This document shows positions 8,213-16,331 of a stretch of 64,000 nt of DNA, one piece after another. The position numbers and the translations under genes were made by a program. The stretch's first letter is position 1. Every line of letters starts with the position of its first letter. The notes under the pieces are model-generated. The model was not told the DNA's origin. It made no database searches and worked only from the letters and a program-made list of their open reading frames with translations. Source of the DNA: Mycobacterium sp. 852002-51057_SCH5723018 (GTDB lineage Bacteria > Actinomycetota > Actinomycetes > Mycobacteriales > Mycobacteriaceae); assembly GCF_001667035.1 (NCBI RefSeq), contig NZ_LZIR01000081.1:62001-126000 (forward strand), read 5' to 3'.

Positions 8213-8222
8213 GCGCACCGGT

Positions 8223-8247
8223 TGCCCGCCGCCTGGGGCACCTAAAC
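8223..8247 (-). promoter_or_regulatory. SigF-like promoter, imperfect
   Basis: On the minus strand GTTT (8247-8244) is followed after 16 bases by GGGCA (8227-8223), one base off the mycobacterial SigF -10 GGGTA. It ends about ten bases before the DUF5709 start. The match is weaker than the sites at 10074 and 11736. Confidence 0.35.
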
Positions 8248-8258
8248 GCGCCCAGCGG

Positions 8259-8864
8259 TTATCGCGGCGCGCGCCACATCGCCCACAGCGGCGGGCCGCC
8301 ATCGGGCAGCGCGATCTCGCGGGTGACGGTGAAGCCGAAACGTTCGTAGTACGGCACGTTTTCGGGCTTGCTCGACTCGAGGTAGGCCGGGCAGTACTCG
8401 GCGTCACAGCGGTCCAGCCGCGACCGCATCAGCGCCTGGCCGAAGCCTCGGCCGCGGACCGACGGGTCGCTTCCGATCACCGCCAGATACCAGTGCGGTT
8501 CTTCGGGATGCACGCGCTTCATCAGCTCCTGCACCGCCCGCCCCCGCATCGAGTGCGCGCCGAAGACCCGGATGAACGTGGGCGTCATCGCGAGCTGGCC
8601 CCAGCGCGTTTCCTGCCATTGGTTGGGCGGATCCCACAGCGCCGCGGCACCGATGGCTGGCCCGTCGCCGGCCGCCTCGACCCCGCCGCGCGACAGATGG
8701 TGGTGACGGGTCATTGTCGCGAACAGCCGGTATAGCTGCGCGGTCCGCGCCTTGTCATCCGGCAGCAGCCAGACCATCACCGGGTCGTCGTAGAAGGCCC
8801 GGGCCAGCGTGCGGGACAGCTCGCGGATGTCGGCTTTGAGCGCCGGGCGCGCCTGCGGGGTCAC
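8259..8864 (-). CDS. GNAT family N-acetyltransferase
   Basis: A protein of about 201 residues with the acetyl-CoA-binding signature SVRGRGFGQALM followed by the YLESSKPENVPYYERFGF stretch typical of GNAT enzymes. The substrate is unknown. The start is uncertain: GTG at 8864 (VTPQARP) is chosen because it gives a normal family length, but no convincing ribosome-binding site precedes it. The long upstream in-frame extension runs antisense through fgd2 and is rejected. Confidence 0.78.
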   Translation of the reverse strand: MTPQARPALKADIRELSRTLARAFYDDPVMVWLLPDDKARTAQLYRLFATMTRHHHLSRGGVEAAGDGPAIGAAALWDPPNQWQETRWGQLAMTPTFIRVFGAHSMRGRAVQELMKRVHPEEPHWYLAVIGSDPSVRGRGFGQALMRSRLDRCDAEYCPAYLESSKPENVPYYERFGFTVTREIALPDGGPPLWAMWRAPR

Positions 8865-8916
8865 CCACGTCAGGCTAGTGCGTGCCCACCGACGGCCGCC
8901 TCCCAGGCGGCCAGCC

Positions 8917-8942
8917 GGTGTGGCGCGTGGCGCGGCGGGTAT
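8917..8942 (+). promoter_or_regulatory. SigF-like promoter upstream of fgd2
   Basis: GGTGT (8917-8921), a 15-base spacer and GGGTAT (8937-8942) differ from the SigF consensus GGTTT-N15-17-GGGTA at one position. The predicted transcription start falls within a few bases of the fgd2 GTG at 8952, implying a leaderless or near-leaderless message. Confidence 0.4.
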
Positions 8943-8951
8943 GCGGTTCGG

Positions 8952-10049
8952 GTGACCGGGATCTCGCGGCGGGCGTTCGGGCGGATGGCCGCCGGCGCGG
9001 GCGTGCTCGGGGGCTTCGGGTTTTCCGAGGGCTGCGGCAACCCGGGAGCCGGCCGCGCCAAGTCCACCGGTCCGCCCGCACCGGCGGCCAAGGGTGTGGG
9101 TGTGGTGCTCTCCCACGAGCAATTCCGCACCGATCGGCTGGTGGCGCAGGCCCAGGCCGCCGAACAAGCCGGTTTTCAGTACGTGTGGGCCAGCGATCAT
9201 ATTCAGCCCTGGCAGGACAACGAGGGCCATTCGATGTTTCCCTGGCTGACCCTGGCCCTGGTCGGCAACAGCACCAGCCGCGTCTCGTTCGGCACCGGGG
9301 TGACCTGCCCGACGTACCGCTATCACCCCGCCACGGTGGCCCAGGCTTTCGCCTCGCTGGCGATCCTCAGCCCCGGACGGGTGTTCCTGGGAGTGGGGAC
9401 CGGGGAGCGACTCAACGAACAGGCCACCACCAACAAGTACGGCAACTACAGGGAGCGTCATGACCGGCTGATCGAGGCCATCGAACTGATCCGCCAGCTG
9501 TGGAGCGGTTCACGAATCTCGTTCTCCGGCCGCTATTTTCAGACGAACGCCCTGAGGCTCTACGACACCCCGGCCACGCCGCCACCGATCTTCGTTGCCG
9601 CCGGCGGGCCAAAGAGCGCAAAACTGGCGGGTCAATACGGCGACGGCTGGATCACCCAGGCTCGCGGACTCACCAACTCGAAACTGCTGGCCGCCTTCGC
9701 CGCGGGCGCACAAGCCGCCGGTCGCGACGCCGCCAGCCTCGGAAAGCGCGCCGAACTCTTCGCGGTGGTCGGCGACAACAACGAGGCCGCCCGCGCCGCC
9801 GCATTGTGGCGATTTACCGCCGGGGCCGTCGATCAGCCCGATCCCGTCGAGATCCAGCGCGCCGCCGAAGCGAACCCGATCGACAAGGTGCTGGGCGACT
9901 GGGCCGTTGGGACCGACCCCAAACCCCACATCGATGCCGTGCAAAGGGTTCTCGACGCTGGGGCCATTCCCTTTCTGCATTTCCCTCAGGACGATCCCAT
10001 CGCCGCCATCAACTTCTACCGCGCCGACGTCTTGCCAAAGCTGCATTGA
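8952..10049 (+). CDS. fgd2: F420-dependent hydroxymycolic acid dehydrogenase
   Basis: A 365-residue luciferase-like F420 enzyme closely resembling M. tuberculosis Rv0132c (Fgd2/fHMAD), which oxidises hydroxymycolic acids to ketomycolic acids in the cell envelope. The N-terminus carries a twin-arginine signal (SRRAFG at 5-10, then a hydrophobic stretch and a Cys near residue 28). The barrel core GVGVVLSHEQFRTDRLV and FGTGVTCPTYRYHPATVAQ segments are highly conserved. The start is GTG at 8952. In M. tuberculosis the neighbour toward htdZ is fadE1; here that place is taken by hemerythrin, catalase and ANTAR genes. Confidence 0.93.
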   Translation: MTGISRRAFGRMAAGAGVLGGFGFSEGCGNPGAGRAKSTGPPAPAAKGVGVVLSHEQFRTDRLVAQAQAAEQAGFQYVWASDHIQPWQDNEGHSMFPWLTLALVGNSTSRVSFGTGVTCPTYRYHPATVAQAFASLAILSPGRVFLGVGTGERLNEQATTNKYGNYRERHDRLIEAIELIRQLWSGSRISFSGRYFQTNALRLYDTPATPPPIFVAAGGPKSAKLAGQYGDGWITQARGLTNSKLLAAFAAGAQAAGRDAASLGKRAELFAVVGDNNEAARAAALWRFTAGAVDQPDPVEIQRAAEANPIDKVLGDWAVGTDPKPHIDAVQRVLDAGAIPFLHFPQDDPIAAINFYRADVLPKLH

Positions 10050-10073
10050 GCCGAACACGGCCACGGTGCAGCC

Positions 10074-10097
10074 GTTTCAACGCCACCGCCCCGGGTA
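10074..10097 (+). promoter_or_regulatory. SigF promoter of the hemerythrin gene
   Basis: GTTT (10074-10077), exactly 15 bases, then GGGTA (10093-10097, followed by T) is a full match to the mycobacterial SigF core. It lies 49 bases before the hemerythrin ATG. Confidence 0.7.
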
Positions 10098-10146
10098 TCC
10101 GCACGCCACTCTTCCGAATGTGAAAAGCCAACTGGGAAGGCAAGGT

Positions 10147-10731
10147 ATGGACGCTTTAACGTTTCTCCGCCAAGACCACAAAAGTGTGCTCGGCCTGTTC
10201 GAGACGCTCGACGGAGCGCCGTCGGGCTCGGGCGCCGAGAGCAGTGGCCTGGAAACCGTGGTCAACAACCTCATCATCGCCGAGTCGCAGCACGAGGCGA
10301 TCGAAGAGCAGTTCTTCTGGCCGGCGGTGCGCGATGCGCTCGAGGACGGCGACGCGCTCGCCGACAAGGCGATCGAGCAGGAGCAGGCCGGCAAGAAGCT
10401 GCTGCAACGGCTGGAGGACGGCAAGCCCGGGGAGCCGGATTACCACGAAGCGCTGCAGGAGTTCGTAAGCGCCGGCCGCGAACACATCGCCTACGAACAG
10501 GACGTGGTGTGGCCACAGGTCGAAGCGGCGATCAGCCGCGAGGAGTTGGAGAAGATCGGCGAAAAGCTAGAGCAGGCAAAGAAGATCGCCCCGACCCGAC
10601 CGCATCCGGCCACCCCGCCCAACCCGACGGTGCTCAAGACGATGGGGATGGGCGCGGCGGTCATGGACCACGTGCGCGACGCGCTCACCGGCCGCGGGCA
10701 GGACAACCCGCCGGACCCCCAGGTTCACTGA
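10147..10731 (+). CDS. Hemerythrin HHE-domain protein
   Basis: A 194-residue protein with an N-terminal four-helix hemerythrin-like domain. Probable di-iron ligands are H11, H49, E53, H100, H113 and E117, in the stretches LRQDHKSV, SQHEAIEEQFFWPAV and AGREHIAYEQDVVWP. Such proteins bind O2, NO or peroxide and modulate oxidative-stress responses. The Pro-rich C-terminal tail (from about 155) is outside the domain. GGAAGG precedes the ATG. A SigF promoter and convergence with a manganese catalase gene match the SigF-controlled hemerythrin/Mn-catalase neighbours known in M. smegmatis. Confidence 0.87.
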   Translation: MDALTFLRQDHKSVLGLFETLDGAPSGSGAESSGLETVVNNLIIAESQHEAIEEQFFWPAVRDALEDGDALADKAIEQEQAGKKLLQRLEDGKPGEPDYHEALQEFVSAGREHIAYEQDVVWPQVEAAISREELEKIGEKLEQAKKIAPTRPHPATPPNPTVLKTMGMGAAVMDHVRDALTGRGQDNPPDPQVH

Positions 10732-10746
10732 GGCAACACATTTTGG

Positions 10747-10781
10747 AAGGCCGGACGTCGAACGTCCCGACGCCCGGCCTT
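10747..10781. terminator. Bidirectional terminator
   Basis: AAGGCCGGACGTCG (10747-10760) pairs with CGACGCCCGGCCTT (10768-10781) with one mismatch and a 7-base loop. It sits between the convergent hemerythrin (stop 10731) and catalase (stop 10796) genes. The stem is flanked by AA/TT runs, so it can act in both directions. Confidence 0.75.
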
Positions 10782-10795
10782 CACTTCGTTCCCAA

Positions 10796-11692
10796 TTAGC
10801 TTGTCGGCGTGTGCTGTTCGTGCGTGAACGGCTTCTCTGCCTCAACGGCGGGTGAACCCTGGGGGTTCTGCTCGGCACCTTTGTTCTGCCGAGTCGTGCC
10901 GCCCAGCCACTGCTGTTCGGGCTTCTCCACGTACTCCCACTCCATGCCCTCGGGCCATGGGCCCTGCCCTTGGTTCCACGGTCCGCGAATCGATTCCCCG
11001 CCGCCGTTCGACATGTTGAACGCCACGTTCTGGAAGCGCGGATCGCCCGGCAATTGTCCCGGCGGGAAGTTCACCGGCAACTCGTTGAGCGCCGCGGTGA
11101 ACTGCTGGTAGTGCGCCACCTCGCGGGTCATCAGAAAACTCAGGGTGTCCTGCGCGCCGGGATCATCGGTGAATTGCTTGAGGTACTCGTAGACGACCTT
11201 TGCGCGCGATTCCGCGGCGACGTTGTTGCGCAGATCCACCGTCGGATCGCCGTTGGCGTCGATGTAGGCGCCGGTCCAGTTGTTGCCTCCGGAGTCCTTG
11301 ACGTCCGGGCCGCCGCCGCTGAGCACGAGGAACAGCGGGTTGACGGCCACCGAATGGATGATGCTGTCTCGCCCGTCAGTGCTGGCCACCGCCGGCATCC
11401 AGTCACAGCGCTCGTTGGCTATTTTCAGGTTGTCGTTGAGCCCATCGAGCAACATCGTGATCATCGAGCCGACCATTTCCAGGTGACTGAGCTCCTCGGT
11501 CGCGACGTCCATGAATAGGTCATACATTTTCGGGTTTTTCTGCCGCAGCACGAAGGCCTGGGTGAAGTACTGCAGCGCCGCGGTGAGTTCGCCGTTGGCG
11601 CCGCCGAACTGCTCCATGAGCAGCGACGCGAACCGTGGGTCGGGTCGGTCGATTCGGACCTCGAATTGAAGATCTTTGTTGTGTACGAACAC
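10796..11692 (-). CDS. Manganese catalase
   Basis: A 298-residue non-haem dimanganese catalase that dismutates H2O2. Expected metal ligands are E35 in NGELTAALQYF and the EELSH pair (E67, H70), with the second half supplied through REVAHYQQF. The family's LSGGGPDVKDSGGNNW loop follows the first half. The C-terminal 60 residues are Pro/Gln-rich, as in actinobacterial members. The start is ATG at 11692. A canonical SigF promoter lies 44 bases upstream, indicating general-stress control. Confidence 0.92.
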   Translation of the reverse strand: MFVHNKDLQFEVRIDRPDPRFASLLMEQFGGANGELTAALQYFTQAFVLRQKNPKMYDLFMDVATEELSHLEMVGSMITMLLDGLNDNLKIANERCDWMPAVASTDGRDSIIHSVAVNPLFLVLSGGGPDVKDSGGNNWTGAYIDANGDPTVDLRNNVAAESRAKVVYEYLKQFTDDPGAQDTLSFLMTREVAHYQQFTAALNELPVNFPPGQLPGDPRFQNVAFNMSNGGGESIRGPWNQGQGPWPEGMEWEYVEKPEQQWLGGTTRQNKGAEQNPQGSPAVEAEKPFTHEQHTPTS

Positions 11693-11735
11693 TGGGCCTC
11701 CCTGGCGGGTCGAGATAGTTGCGGTCGACGCCGGG

Positions 11736-11759
11736 TACCCGTGGCCTATACGGCCAAAC
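11736..11759 (-). promoter_or_regulatory. SigF promoter of the manganese catalase gene
   Basis: On the minus strand GTTT (11759-11756), a 15-base spacer and GGGTA (11740-11736) match the SigF core exactly. The predicted transcript has a leader of about 35-40 bases before the ATG at 11692. Confidence 0.7.
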
Positions 11760-11855
11760 GCCGCGACAGCAAATCCGTCACCGGCTGACCGTCACGGCCG
11801 ATCCCAGCACCGGGCGGGTTACGCATCGCGCCCGGATCGTGCAGAATCCGGACCT

Positions 11856-12554
11856 ATGGAGCCTTCAGACCTAACTTCCAGGCACGAGCTCGCCGTGCGC
11901 ATGGCCGAGCTTGCCCGCGAGATCGCCGCGCCGCGCCAGCTCGAGCAGATCCTCGCCGATGTGACCACGACAGCGGTGCAACTCATCCCGGCGGCGGACA
12001 TCGCGGGTGTGCTGCTGGTGAAAAAGGGCGGGGAATTCGAATCCTTGGCGGACACCGACAGCTTGGTCGCGCAGCTCGACAAGCTGCAGCACGACTTCGG
12101 CGAGGGCCCATGCGCCGATGCCGCCCTCAACGAGACGATCGTGCGGACCGATGATCTGCGCAGCGAGCCTCGCTGGCCCCGCTATGCACCGGCGGCGGTG
12201 GAGCGCGGTGTCCTGAGCAGCCTGTCGTTCAAGCTGTACACGGCCGAGCGCACGGCGGGCGCGCTGAATTTGTTCAGTTTCAAGGCGAATGTGTGGGATA
12301 CCGAAGCCGAGACCATCGGATCCGTGTTCGCCGCGCATGCCGCCGCAGCGATTTTGGCCGGGCGCCACGGGGAGCAGATGCTGTCGGCGCTATCGAGCAG
12401 AGACCGCATCGGCCAGGCCAAGGGCATCATCATGGAACGATACAGCGTAGACGATGTGCGCGCGTTTGAGTTGCTGCGGCGGCTATCTCAGGAGAGCCAA
12501 GGCAAGCTCGTCGATGTCGCCCAGCGCGTCATCGACACCCGCGGCGACGACTGA
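11856..12554 (+). CDS. GAF-ANTAR RNA-binding regulator
   Basis: A 232-residue protein. The GAF-type sensor domain covers roughly residues 10-165. The ANTAR domain follows in the last 55 residues, recognisable by SRDRIGQAKGIIMERY and then AFELLRRLSQESQGKL. ANTAR proteins bind paired hairpins in target mRNAs and cause antitermination; in mycobacteria they affect lipid metabolism and stress. No kinase or response regulator gene is adjacent. The ATG at 11856 is chosen over an upstream in-frame start at 11676, which would overlap the catalase gene. Confidence 0.88.
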   Translation: MEPSDLTSRHELAVRMAELAREIAAPRQLEQILADVTTTAVQLIPAADIAGVLLVKKGGEFESLADTDSLVAQLDKLQHDFGEGPCADAALNETIVRTDDLRSEPRWPRYAPAAVERGVLSSLSFKLYTAERTAGALNLFSFKANVWDTEAETIGSVFAAHAAAAILAGRHGEQMLSALSSRDRIGQAKGIIMERYSVDDVRAFELLRRLSQESQGKLVDVAQRVIDTRGDD

Positions 12555-12636
12555 CCGCGCGACGCGCGTTCGCGACACGTAAACGTCGGTGAAGACACGC
12601 CGAAAAGCGGCGCAGCCATTTATGTTTCGCGATCGG

Positions 12637-13092
12637 TCAGGAAATGTAGCGGACGATGCTTTCGGCCACGCACGCCGGCTTGGGCGACCCTTCGATCTCG
12701 ACGGCGGTCGACATCGTCGCCTGTGTGGCGCCGTTGCCGAGGTCGTCGACGCTGACCAGCGTGCTCTGGGCGCGCACCCGGGAGCCGACGGGGACCGGGG
12801 CGGGGAAGCGAACCTTGTTGAGCCCGTAGTTGATTGCGAGCTTGATGCCGTTGACGGTGTAGATCTGGTGCTGCAGCCGCGGCAGCAGGGCCAGCGTCAT
12901 GAACCCGTGGGCGATGGTTGTGCCAAACGGGCCGGCGGCCGCCCGTTCCGGGTCGACGTGGATCCACTGGTGATCGCCGGTCGCATCGGCGAACAGGTTG
13001 ACATCCTCCTGAGTGATCGTCACCCAGTCGCTCTGCCCGATCGTCTCGCCCGCCGCGGCGGCGAGATCGGCTACTGATTCAAAGGTGCGCAT
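12637..13092 (-). CDS. htdZ: R-specific enoyl-CoA hydratase, MaoC family
   Basis: A 151-residue single hot-dog MaoC dehydratase/hydratase, nearly identical in pattern to M. tuberculosis Rv0130 (HtdZ). The catalytic Asp40 and His45 lie in FADATGDHQWIHVDPE. It hydrates trans-2-enoyl-CoA to the R-3-hydroxyacyl form, connecting beta-oxidation and FAS-II. AAGGAG precedes the ATG at 13092 by a normal spacing. Its position between fgd2 and fbpC matches the M. tuberculosis order with extra genes inserted on both sides. Confidence 0.92.
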   Translation of the reverse strand: MRTFESVADLAAAAGETIGQSDWVTITQEDVNLFADATGDHQWIHVDPERAAAGPFGTTIAHGFMTLALLPRLQHQIYTVNGIKLAINYGLNKVRFPAPVPVGSRVRAQSTLVSVDDLGNGATQATMSTAVEIEGSPKPACVAESIVRYIS

Positions 13093-13198
13093 TGCGTGTT
13101 CTCCTTGGCTCCGGCTGCTAACAATAGCGCCGGCTTGGTTTCGTAACGACCCTCAGGGGAACCCCGTGTGACGTCGCGAGCCGCACGGAAGGAACGGG

Positions 13199-13372
13199 AT
13201 GCCTGAATCGAAGGGCCACAAGGGCGAATCGGATGTCGAGCCCGAAACCCACGAGTCGCGATCGCGTGCCACCGACGGTGAAGACGACGGCACCTATGTC
13301 GGGGCGACGGGCCCCGATGACGCCATCGATGCCGGCGAAACGGGCGCCGAAGCGCGCAGCCAGCGGGGCTAA
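13199..13372 (+). CDS. Small acidic hydrophilic protein
   Basis: A 57-codon frame with AAGGAACGGG just before the ATG at 13199. The product is rich in Glu, Asp, Gly and Ser, with no hydrophobic segment (for example TDGEDDGTYVGATGPDD). Composition and length recall short stress-associated disordered proteins of mycobacteria, but no family was recognised. It is co-oriented with the phosphoesterase gene 30 bases downstream. Confidence 0.6.
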   Translation: MPESKGHKGESDVEPETHESRSRATDGEDDGTYVGATGPDDAIDAGETGAEARSQRG

Positions 13373-13402
13373 CGCCGGCCACGGCCGGGGCAGGATGAGC
13401 GC

Positions 13403-13903
13403 GTGAGGCTGCTGCTGGTCGCCGATACCCATGTCCCCCGGCGCGCCCGCGACCTGCCCGCAACGGTGTGGGACGAGGTGGCGCGGGCGGACGTGGTGGT
13501 CCACGCGGGCGACTGGGTGTCGGCCGAATTGCTGGACGAGCTGGAAGCCAGATCCGCTCGGCTGGTCGCGTGTTGGGGGAACAACGACGGCCCCGCGTTG
13601 CGGGCGCGATTGCCCGAACGTGCCGACGCCACGCTGGACGGCCTGCGTTTGACCGTGGTCCACGAGACCGGCGCCGCGGCGGGCCGCGAGGCGCGCATGT
13701 CGCGGCTCTACCCGGACAGCGACGTCCTGGTGTTCGGCCACAGCCACATCCCCTGGGATACCACGGCGCAGACCGGTCTGCGCCTGCTCAACCCAGGATC
13801 GCCCACCGACCGTCGCCGGCAACCGTTCTGCAGCTACATGACCGCGAGCGTCGACAACGGCGTCCTGACGGACGTGGTCCTGCATCCCGTAAATAGCCTT
13901 TAA
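13403..13903 (+). CDS. YfcE-like metallophosphoesterase
   Basis: A 166-residue calcineurin-like phosphodiesterase of the short YfcE/MJ0936 type. The metal-binding motifs appear in order: D8-T-H10, GDW (D37), GNND (N60-D62), the V-V-H-E-T-G histidine near 87, and GHSH (112-115). The substrate is unknown; relatives hydrolyse bis-p-nitrophenyl phosphate in vitro. Start GTG at 13403. Confidence 0.87.
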   Translation: MRLLLVADTHVPRRARDLPATVWDEVARADVVVHAGDWVSAELLDELEARSARLVACWGNNDGPALRARLPERADATLDGLRLTVVHETGAAAGREARMSRLYPDSDVLVFGHSHIPWDTTAQTGLRLLNPGSPTDRRRQPFCSYMTASVDNGVLTDVVLHPVNSL

Positions 13904-13918
13904 AGCGGGGCGACAAAG

Positions 13919-13931
13919 TAGCTGGGAGCTA
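13919..13931. promoter_or_regulatory. Candidate MarR operator TAGCT-GGG-AGCTA
   Basis: Perfect 5-bp arms and a 3-base spacer lie in the 74-base gap between the phosphoesterase and MarR genes. The assignment to MarR rests on position only. Confidence 0.4.
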
Positions 13932-13977
13932 GCTTCCACACAGCCTGCACACATATTTAGCTCGTAAACAGAGACAT

Positions 13978-14439
13978 ATGGAGGCAGTGAAGTCCAGCAC
14001 CGATCTGGTCGCCGAGGTGTTCGGCGTCGTCGGCCGGTTCCGTCGGCAGCTGCGCAGGTCAGCCAGCCGCGGGCTGGATTCGGCGCGGCTTAGCGAGGCG
14101 CAGTCGGAGTTGTTGTGGCTGGTCGGGCGCCGACCGGGAGTCTCGGTCAGCATCGCCGCCACCGAGCTCGGGCTGGTGCCCAACACCGCCTCGACCCTGG
14201 TCTCCAAGCTGGTAGCCAACGGTTTGCTCATCCGCACCGTCGGCGAGACCGACCGCCGCGTCGGCCAGCTGCGGCTCGCCGAGCCGACCCAGCAGATCGT
14301 CGACGCGTCTCGGGCCGCACGACGAGCCTTGCTGTCCGATGTGCTCGATCAACTCAACGACGACCAAATCGAGGACCTGGCAAAGGGATTGGAAGTCCTC
14401 GACACGGTGACCCGACTATTACAGGAGCGTCGATCATGA
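13978..14439 (+). CDS. MarR family regulator
   Basis: A 153-residue winged-helix protein. The recognition region includes VSIAATELGLVPNTASTLV followed by the wing (GETDRRVGQLRL). Its stop overlaps the ATP-binding gene start (ATGA at 14436-14439), so it is translationally coupled to the transporter it probably controls. A perfect TAGCT-GGG-AGCTA palindrome lies about 50 bases upstream of the ATG and is a candidate autoregulatory site. Confidence 0.87.
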   Translation: MEAVKSSTDLVAEVFGVVGRFRRQLRRSASRGLDSARLSEAQSELLWLVGRRPGVSVSIAATELGLVPNTASTLVSKLVANGLLIRTVGETDRRVGQLRLAEPTQQIVDASRAARRALLSDVLDQLNDDQIEDLAKGLEVLDTVTRLLQERRS

Positions 14440-15272
14440 GCGAACGGCTACCGATGGCGATCGACTGCCGCAATTTGACCTACCGGTACGGCCAGTTCAC
14501 CGCGGTCGATGACGTGACCTTGCAGGTGCGGCCGGGCGAGACGATGGGCCTGCTGGGACCCAACGGCGCCGGAAAGACGACGCTGGTCCGCATGCTGACC
14601 ACGCTGACGCCGGTACAGCAGGGCGAACTGCGCGTTTTCGGCATGGACGCCCGCGATCAGACGATCGACATCCGAAGCAACATCGGCTATGTGCCGCAAC
14701 AACTGTCGATCGAGGCCGCGCTGACCGGCCGACAGAACGTGCAGTGGTTCGCGCGGTTGTACGGGGTGCCGCGGTCCTGCCGGGCCGAACGGGTGGACCA
14801 GGCGCTGGACGCGATGGAACTGCTCGACGTGGCCGACCGGCTGGCCGGCACCTACTCCGGCGGCATGGTGCGCCGCCTGGAGGTGGCGCAGGCGCTGGTC
14901 AACCGCCCGTCGCTGCTGGTGCTCGACGAACCAACCGTCGGGCTCGATCCGATCGCCCGCGACGGCGTCTGGACCCAGGTGCAGAGCATGCAGGCCCAGT
15001 TCGGCATGACCGTGCTGCTGACCACCCACTACATGGAAGAGGCCGACGCGTTGTGCGACCGGGTCGCGCTGATGCATCGCGGCGTGTTACGGGCCGTCGG
15101 GACGCCCGCAAAGCTGAAGGCCCACGTATCCAAGGTGTCGCCCGGCGCCACGCTCGAGGACGTCTTCCGTCACTACGCGGCCGAAGACCTGTCGGGCGAA
15201 ACGGAATCGGCCGCGTCGTCCGGCTTCCGTGAAATCCGCGCCAGCAGAAAGGTTGCCAGCCGTGCCAGTTGA
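14436..15272 (+). CDS. ABC transporter ATP-binding protein (DrrA-like)
   Basis: A 278-residue ATPase with Walker A GPNGAGKTT, signature YSGGMVRRLEVAQAL, Walker B LLVLDEPTVGLDP and the H-loop TTHYMEEAD. The C-terminal extension after about residue 240 is typical of daunorubicin-resistance-type ATPases. It energises the permease encoded next. It is coupled to MarR upstream (ATGA) and overlaps the permease start. A drug or lipid exporter is likely; the cargo is unknown. Confidence 0.9.
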   Translation: MSERLPMAIDCRNLTYRYGQFTAVDDVTLQVRPGETMGLLGPNGAGKTTLVRMLTTLTPVQQGELRVFGMDARDQTIDIRSNIGYVPQQLSIEAALTGRQNVQWFARLYGVPRSCRAERVDQALDAMELLDVADRLAGTYSGGMVRRLEVAQALVNRPSLLVLDEPTVGLDPIARDGVWTQVQSMQAQFGMTVLLTTHYMEEADALCDRVALMHRGVLRAVGTPAKLKAHVSKVSPGATLEDVFRHYAAEDLSGETESAASSGFREIRASRKVASRAS

Positions 15273-16092
15273 CAGCGCCACCCAAGCCCAGGTGACAACC
15301 AGCCTGGTTCGCGCCCCGCGCGGTTGGCAACGAGTCCAGGCGACGGTAGCCCGCATCGTGGCATTCGCGATCGTCGAACTGCAGAAGCTGCAGCATGACC
15401 GGACCGAGCTCGTCATGCGCATGGTGCAACCCGCGCTGTGGCTGTTGATCTTCGGTACCACGTTCAGTCACCTGCGTGTGATCAACACCGGGAAGGTGTC
15501 CTATCTGGCCTTCCTGGCACCCGGGATCATCGCCCAGTCGGCACTGTTCATCTCGATCTTTTACGGCATCCAGATCATCTGGGATCGAGACGCCGGGGTC
15601 CTCGCCAAACTCATGGTGACGCCGGCGCCGGCATCGGCGCTGGTCACCGGCAAGGCGTTTGCGGCCGGGGTGCGGTCGGTCGCCCAGGTCGTCGGCGTGA
15701 TGGCGCTGGCCTACGTGATGAATGTCGGTCTGACCATCAACCCGCTGCGGATCCTGGCGGCGATGGCCACCGTGATGCTCGGCGCCGCGTTCTTCGCCTG
15801 CCTGTCGATGACGCTGGCCGGACTGGTCCGCAACCGCGATCGCCTGATGGGGATCGGGCAAGCCATCACCATGCCGCTGTTCTTCGCGTCCAACGCGCTT
15901 TACCCCGTCGACGCCATGCCCGCCTGGCTGCATGCGCTGAGCAAGGTCAACCCCCTCAGCTACGAGGTGGACGCGTTGCGGGCGCTGCTGATCGGAACCC
16001 CGTTCCACCCGGCCGACATCATCGTGCTGGCAATCGCGGCGGTGGCCGGAATCGGTGCGGCCTCAACGCTTTTGCGCCGCCTCGTCGCGTAG
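15262..16092 (+). CDS. ABC-2 type permease (DrrB-like)
   Basis: A protein of about 276 residues with six predicted membrane segments, including VMRMVQPALWLLIFGTTF and the LMGIGQAITMPLFFASNALYP region typical of ABC-2 exporters. The GTG at 15262 is preferred: it follows AGAAAGG and overlaps the ATPase gene end by 11 bases. An in-frame GTG at 15229 is possible. With the ATPase it forms an efflux pump under MarR control. Confidence 0.87.
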   Translation: MPVDSATQAQVTTSLVRAPRGWQRVQATVARIVAFAIVELQKLQHDRTELVMRMVQPALWLLIFGTTFSHLRVINTGKVSYLAFLAPGIIAQSALFISIFYGIQIIWDRDAGVLAKLMVTPAPASALVTGKAFAAGVRSVAQVVGVMALAYVMNVGLTINPLRILAAMATVMLGAAFFACLSMTLAGLVRNRDRLMGIGQAITMPLFFASNALYPVDAMPAWLHALSKVNPLSYEVDALRALLIGTPFHPADIIVLAIAAVAGIGAASTLLRRLVA

Positions 16093-16108
16093 ACCGTTGC
16101 GCCGCACC

Positions 16109-16130
16109 GTGATAGCGCATCCGCTATCGC
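16109..16130 (+). terminator. Terminator after the ABC exporter operon
   Basis: GATAGCG (16111-16117) and CGCTATC (16122-16128) form a perfect stem with a 4-base loop, extended by a G-C and a G-T pair. It is followed by GTTTC and lies 17 bases after the permease stop. Confidence 0.55.
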
Positions 16131-16331
16131 GTTTCAAGTCAACCACATGGTACCGAGAGCCAATCGTGACCCGGTTGTGACGATTCCCCGCCGAGGCCCA
16201 ATCGTTAGCCAACCGCGATCTCCCACCGCGGCCGCGACAGCCGAATAGCACCCCGCCCCTGTGTTTCACTGCCTGCGAACGGATTCGACCGCGATGCGCG
16301 GCAGATGAAAAGTTGGGATGGGTGCAGAGCC

